Part shown: piece by piece, positions 5,240-6,032 of the stretch
How the letters are laid out: each line of letters opens with the position of its first letter
How positions within the stretch are numbered: the first letter of the stretch is position 1
Assembly: GCA_030613225.1 (NCBI GenBank)
Contig: JAUWMJ010000209.1
Coordinates: 1-6,032 of the forward strand
Origin: Desulfobacterales bacterium
GTDB lineage: Bacteria > Desulfobacterota > Desulfobacteria > Desulfobacterales > JAUWMJ01
DNA: 6,032 nt
Direction: 5' to 3'
Translations under genes and position numbers: made by a program
Notes under the pieces: model-generated
Database searches by the model: none
What the model saw: only the letters and a program-made list of their open reading frames with translations
Told to the model about the DNA's origin: nothing

Positions 5240-5669
5240 ATATGTTCAGTCCTTTCAAACAAGTTAAACATCTATTTTAAAGCCGAGATCAATTTCACTA
5301 GCTGGGACACCGCCACGTACACCCCAATTATCAAGTCGAGGTTCATTTAATACAATAAGGACGTCACTTGTTTGAATATCAAGCTTTTGCAGATTTTGAA
5401 CAATGGTTTGATAAAGTTTTCTTTTTGCTTCAATTGATCTACCAGGAAATACATCCATCTCGATTAGAGTGTAATTTGATGTTTTTCCCTCTGGGATTTC
5501 AAAATTCTCTGGTTCAAATTCAAATATTCTTTGGTTTCTATCGTTTTCAGGAATCTTAAATGCTTCCATCAATGCAGCGTGAATGGCACCTAATAAAGCT
5601 ACCTTTTCTTCTTTGGACTTTCCTTTAAGTAAGCTGATCTTAACAAGCGGCATAAAATTCTCCTTCTAT
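5147..5669 (-). mobile_element. Integron gene cassette carrying the tautomerase
   Basis: This cassette would start at a core-like heptamer GATAGAA (5670-5664) and end at the G of its attC (5147). GATAGAA differs by one base from GTTAGAA, the exact complement of its own R'' (TTCTAAC). The leader from this point to the start codon is about 16 nt, nearly the same as in the TPR cassette. The altered second base of the core may be damage connected with the adjacent intron end. Confidence 0.55.
5264..5653 (-). CDS. Tautomerase superfamily protein (MSAD/cis-CaaD-like, Tautomerase_2 type)
   Basis: This 129-residue protein belongs to the 4-oxalocrotonate tautomerase superfamily, whose members use an N-terminal proline, exposed by removal of Met, as catalytic base. 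It starts MPLVKISLLKGKS, giving Pro1 in the mature protein. It has the internally duplicated beta-alpha-beta layout: one half with AIHAALMEAFKIPENDRNQRIF, the other starting at YTLIEMDVFPGRSIEAKRKLY (about 61-81), which includes the GRS and KR residues conserved in this branch. The ending LDNWGVRGGVPASEIDLG is typical of the long (about 125-residue) subgroup. It is promiscuous chemistry: tautomerase, decarboxylase or dehalogenase activity are all possible and the substrate is unknown. The ATG at 5653 has AAGGAG 6 nt upstream. It is the first gene of the cassette array in this window. Confidence 0.88.
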   Translation of the reverse strand: MPLVKISLLKGKSKEEKVALLGAIHAALMEAFKIPENDRNQRIFEFEPENFEIPEGKTSNYTLIEMDVFPGRSIEAKRKLYQTIVQNLQKLDIQTSDVLIVLNEPRLDNWGVRGGVPASEIDLGFKIDV

Positions 5670-5673
5670 CATT

Positions 5674-5711
5674 ATCGGGTAGGTCGGAGGCTTTACAGCC
5701 TCCTTCCCTCC
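5674..5711 (-). ncRNA. Group II intron domain VI with branch point
   Basis: The stem GGAGGCT/AGCCTCC (5703-5697 with 5692-5686) is capped by a GTAA tetraloop. A lower GGG/CCC pairing flanks an unpaired A (complement of 5680), the probable lariat branch point. It directly follows domain V after a 3-nt linker. Confidence 0.75.
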
Positions 5712-5714
5712 TCA

Positions 5715-5748
5715 GAACCGTACGTGAAAGTTTCCCTTCATACGGCTC
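5715..5748 (-). ncRNA. Group II intron domain V
   Basis: This 34-nt element starts GAGCCGTA and ends TACGGTTC, forming the basal helix, and contains the AGC catalytic triad at positions 2-4. A two-base bulge region and an upper helix closed by a GAAA tetraloop follow, as in bacterial group II introns. Length and layout match canonical domain V. Confidence 0.88.
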
Positions 5749-5836
5749 AAGCATTTCTAAAGCAACTCTGTCAAAGTTGCCCGGCTGTCTTTAAGCTTGC
5801 GGGACGTTCATTGATATGTTGATTACTGGTACATTG

Positions 5837-5911
5837 CCAAGTTAGAGATGTTGGGGAGGCGAGCGAGCCCTTTTGGGTGAGCTCGCTCGCCTCCCCGACT
5901 CTATAACTTGG
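5837..5911. repeat. Long, very stable inverted repeat
   Basis: A perfect 16-bp GC-rich stem (GGGGAGGCGAGCGAGC at 5853-5868 with its complement at 5881-5896) encloses a 12-nt loop. It is extended by a second 8-bp perfect stem (CCAAGTTA at 5837-5844 with TAACTTGG at 5904-5911) and a GAG/CTC pairing between the two. There is no T-run on either side, so it is not a typical intrinsic terminator. It could be a small mobile or REP-like repeat, a domain of the intron, or a structured RNA. Confidence 0.75.
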
Positions 5912-5934
5912 GTCGCCATTACATATTTTGGTGG

Positions 5935-6030
5935 TTACCAAGCTCCTTGGTTAGCTTTTTGTTGAAATAATGTAGGTGAAGCTCCATTGTTTATTAGCCA
6001 TCCGGGTACACCGGTGGCATAATTTAAAAG
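5935..6030 (-). CDS. C-terminal end of an unrecognised reading frame, cut by the window edge
   Basis: A minus-strand frame is open from the window edge to a TAA at 5935-5937 and gives 31 codons, including NYATGVPGWLINNGASP and TLFQQKANQGAW. It resembles no group II intron maturase C-terminus that I know. It may be the last part of a gene upstream of the intron, or chance. The 5781-5934 interval after it holds no other reading frame that I can support, only the hairpin. Confidence 0.2.
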   Translation of the reverse strand, partial: LLNYATGVPGWLINNGASPTLFQQKANQGAW

Positions 6031-6032
6031 CA

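Larger units (their letters stand above)
5674..5780 (-). mobile_element. Group II intron, 3' end (domains V and VI, 5' extent unknown)
   Basis: Domains V and VI follow one another in the correct order on the minus strand. The predicted 3' end is ...CCTACCCGAT at 5674, with the branch-point A (complement of 5680) 7 nt from the end and a terminal AT that fits the AY rule. Upstream of domain V a 6-bp hairpin (GCAACT/AGTTGC, 5762-5780) may be the base of domain IV. I found no reverse transcriptase/maturase sequence in the remaining 250 bp and no GTGYG-type 5' end. The intron is therefore either continued beyond the window or a truncated fragment. Confidence 0.75.

Noticed and set aside
5583..5822. 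79-codon plus-strand frame.
   Set aside because: It runs antisense through the tautomerase start and the intron domains V and VI.
5837..5911. The long hairpin as another attC site.
   Set aside because: The stem is perfect with no one-sided bulges, and the outer boxes are in the wrong order for an attC on the cassette strand.

Overview
The window joins an ordinary chromosomal block to a small integron-type cassette array. The sequence is AT-rich with typical bacterial ribosome binding sites. It carries a methylerythritol-phosphate pathway gene (ispD), a glutamine-transaminase/omega-amidase pair, a chromosomal-style gene-cassette array and a group II intron end. This suggests an AT-rich Gram-negative bacterium of the kind that carries sedentary integrons, for example a marine or sediment Desulfobacterota or gammaproteobacterium. 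The lineage is inference; nothing here fixes it.

Bases 1-3377 are housekeeping. The 3' two-thirds of ispD (+) ends exactly where a convergent gene ends, with no base between the two stop codons. The minus strand then carries, in transcription order, a membrane-anchored alpha/beta hydrolase (TTG start, internal Ala-Lys-Pro repeat), a methionine/glutamine-type aminotransferase, and an omega-amidase of the nitrilase superfamily whose start overlaps the aminotransferase end by 13 bp. The last two fit one route: transamination with glutamine yields 2-oxoglutaramate, which the amidase hydrolyses.

Bases about 3516-5670 are the notable part. Three short transcription units on the minus strand (tautomerase; higB-higA toxin-antitoxin; a TPR protein) are each followed by a structured spacer that reads as an attC recombination site. 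Two of the three cassettes begin with a core site that is the exact 7-bp complement of the R'' box of their own downstream attC, and the third differs at one base. This is what integron excision and insertion predict. No integrase is visible, so within the window this is a cluster of attC sites lacking an integrase. The higBA cassette has its own candidate promoter and a perfect 13-bp palindromic operator; the other two cassettes have leaders of only about 16 nt and probably rely on outside transcription.

Bases 5674 to about 5780 are the 3' end (domains V and VI) of a group II intron on the minus strand. Its predicted splice boundary is 3 bp from the core-like 5' edge of the tautomerase cassette. 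Beyond it are a very stable 75-bp hairpin and the last codons of an unrecognised reading frame that runs out of the window. Between the array and the hydrolase gene (3378-3675) lie the third attC and a possible plus-strand coding remnant.
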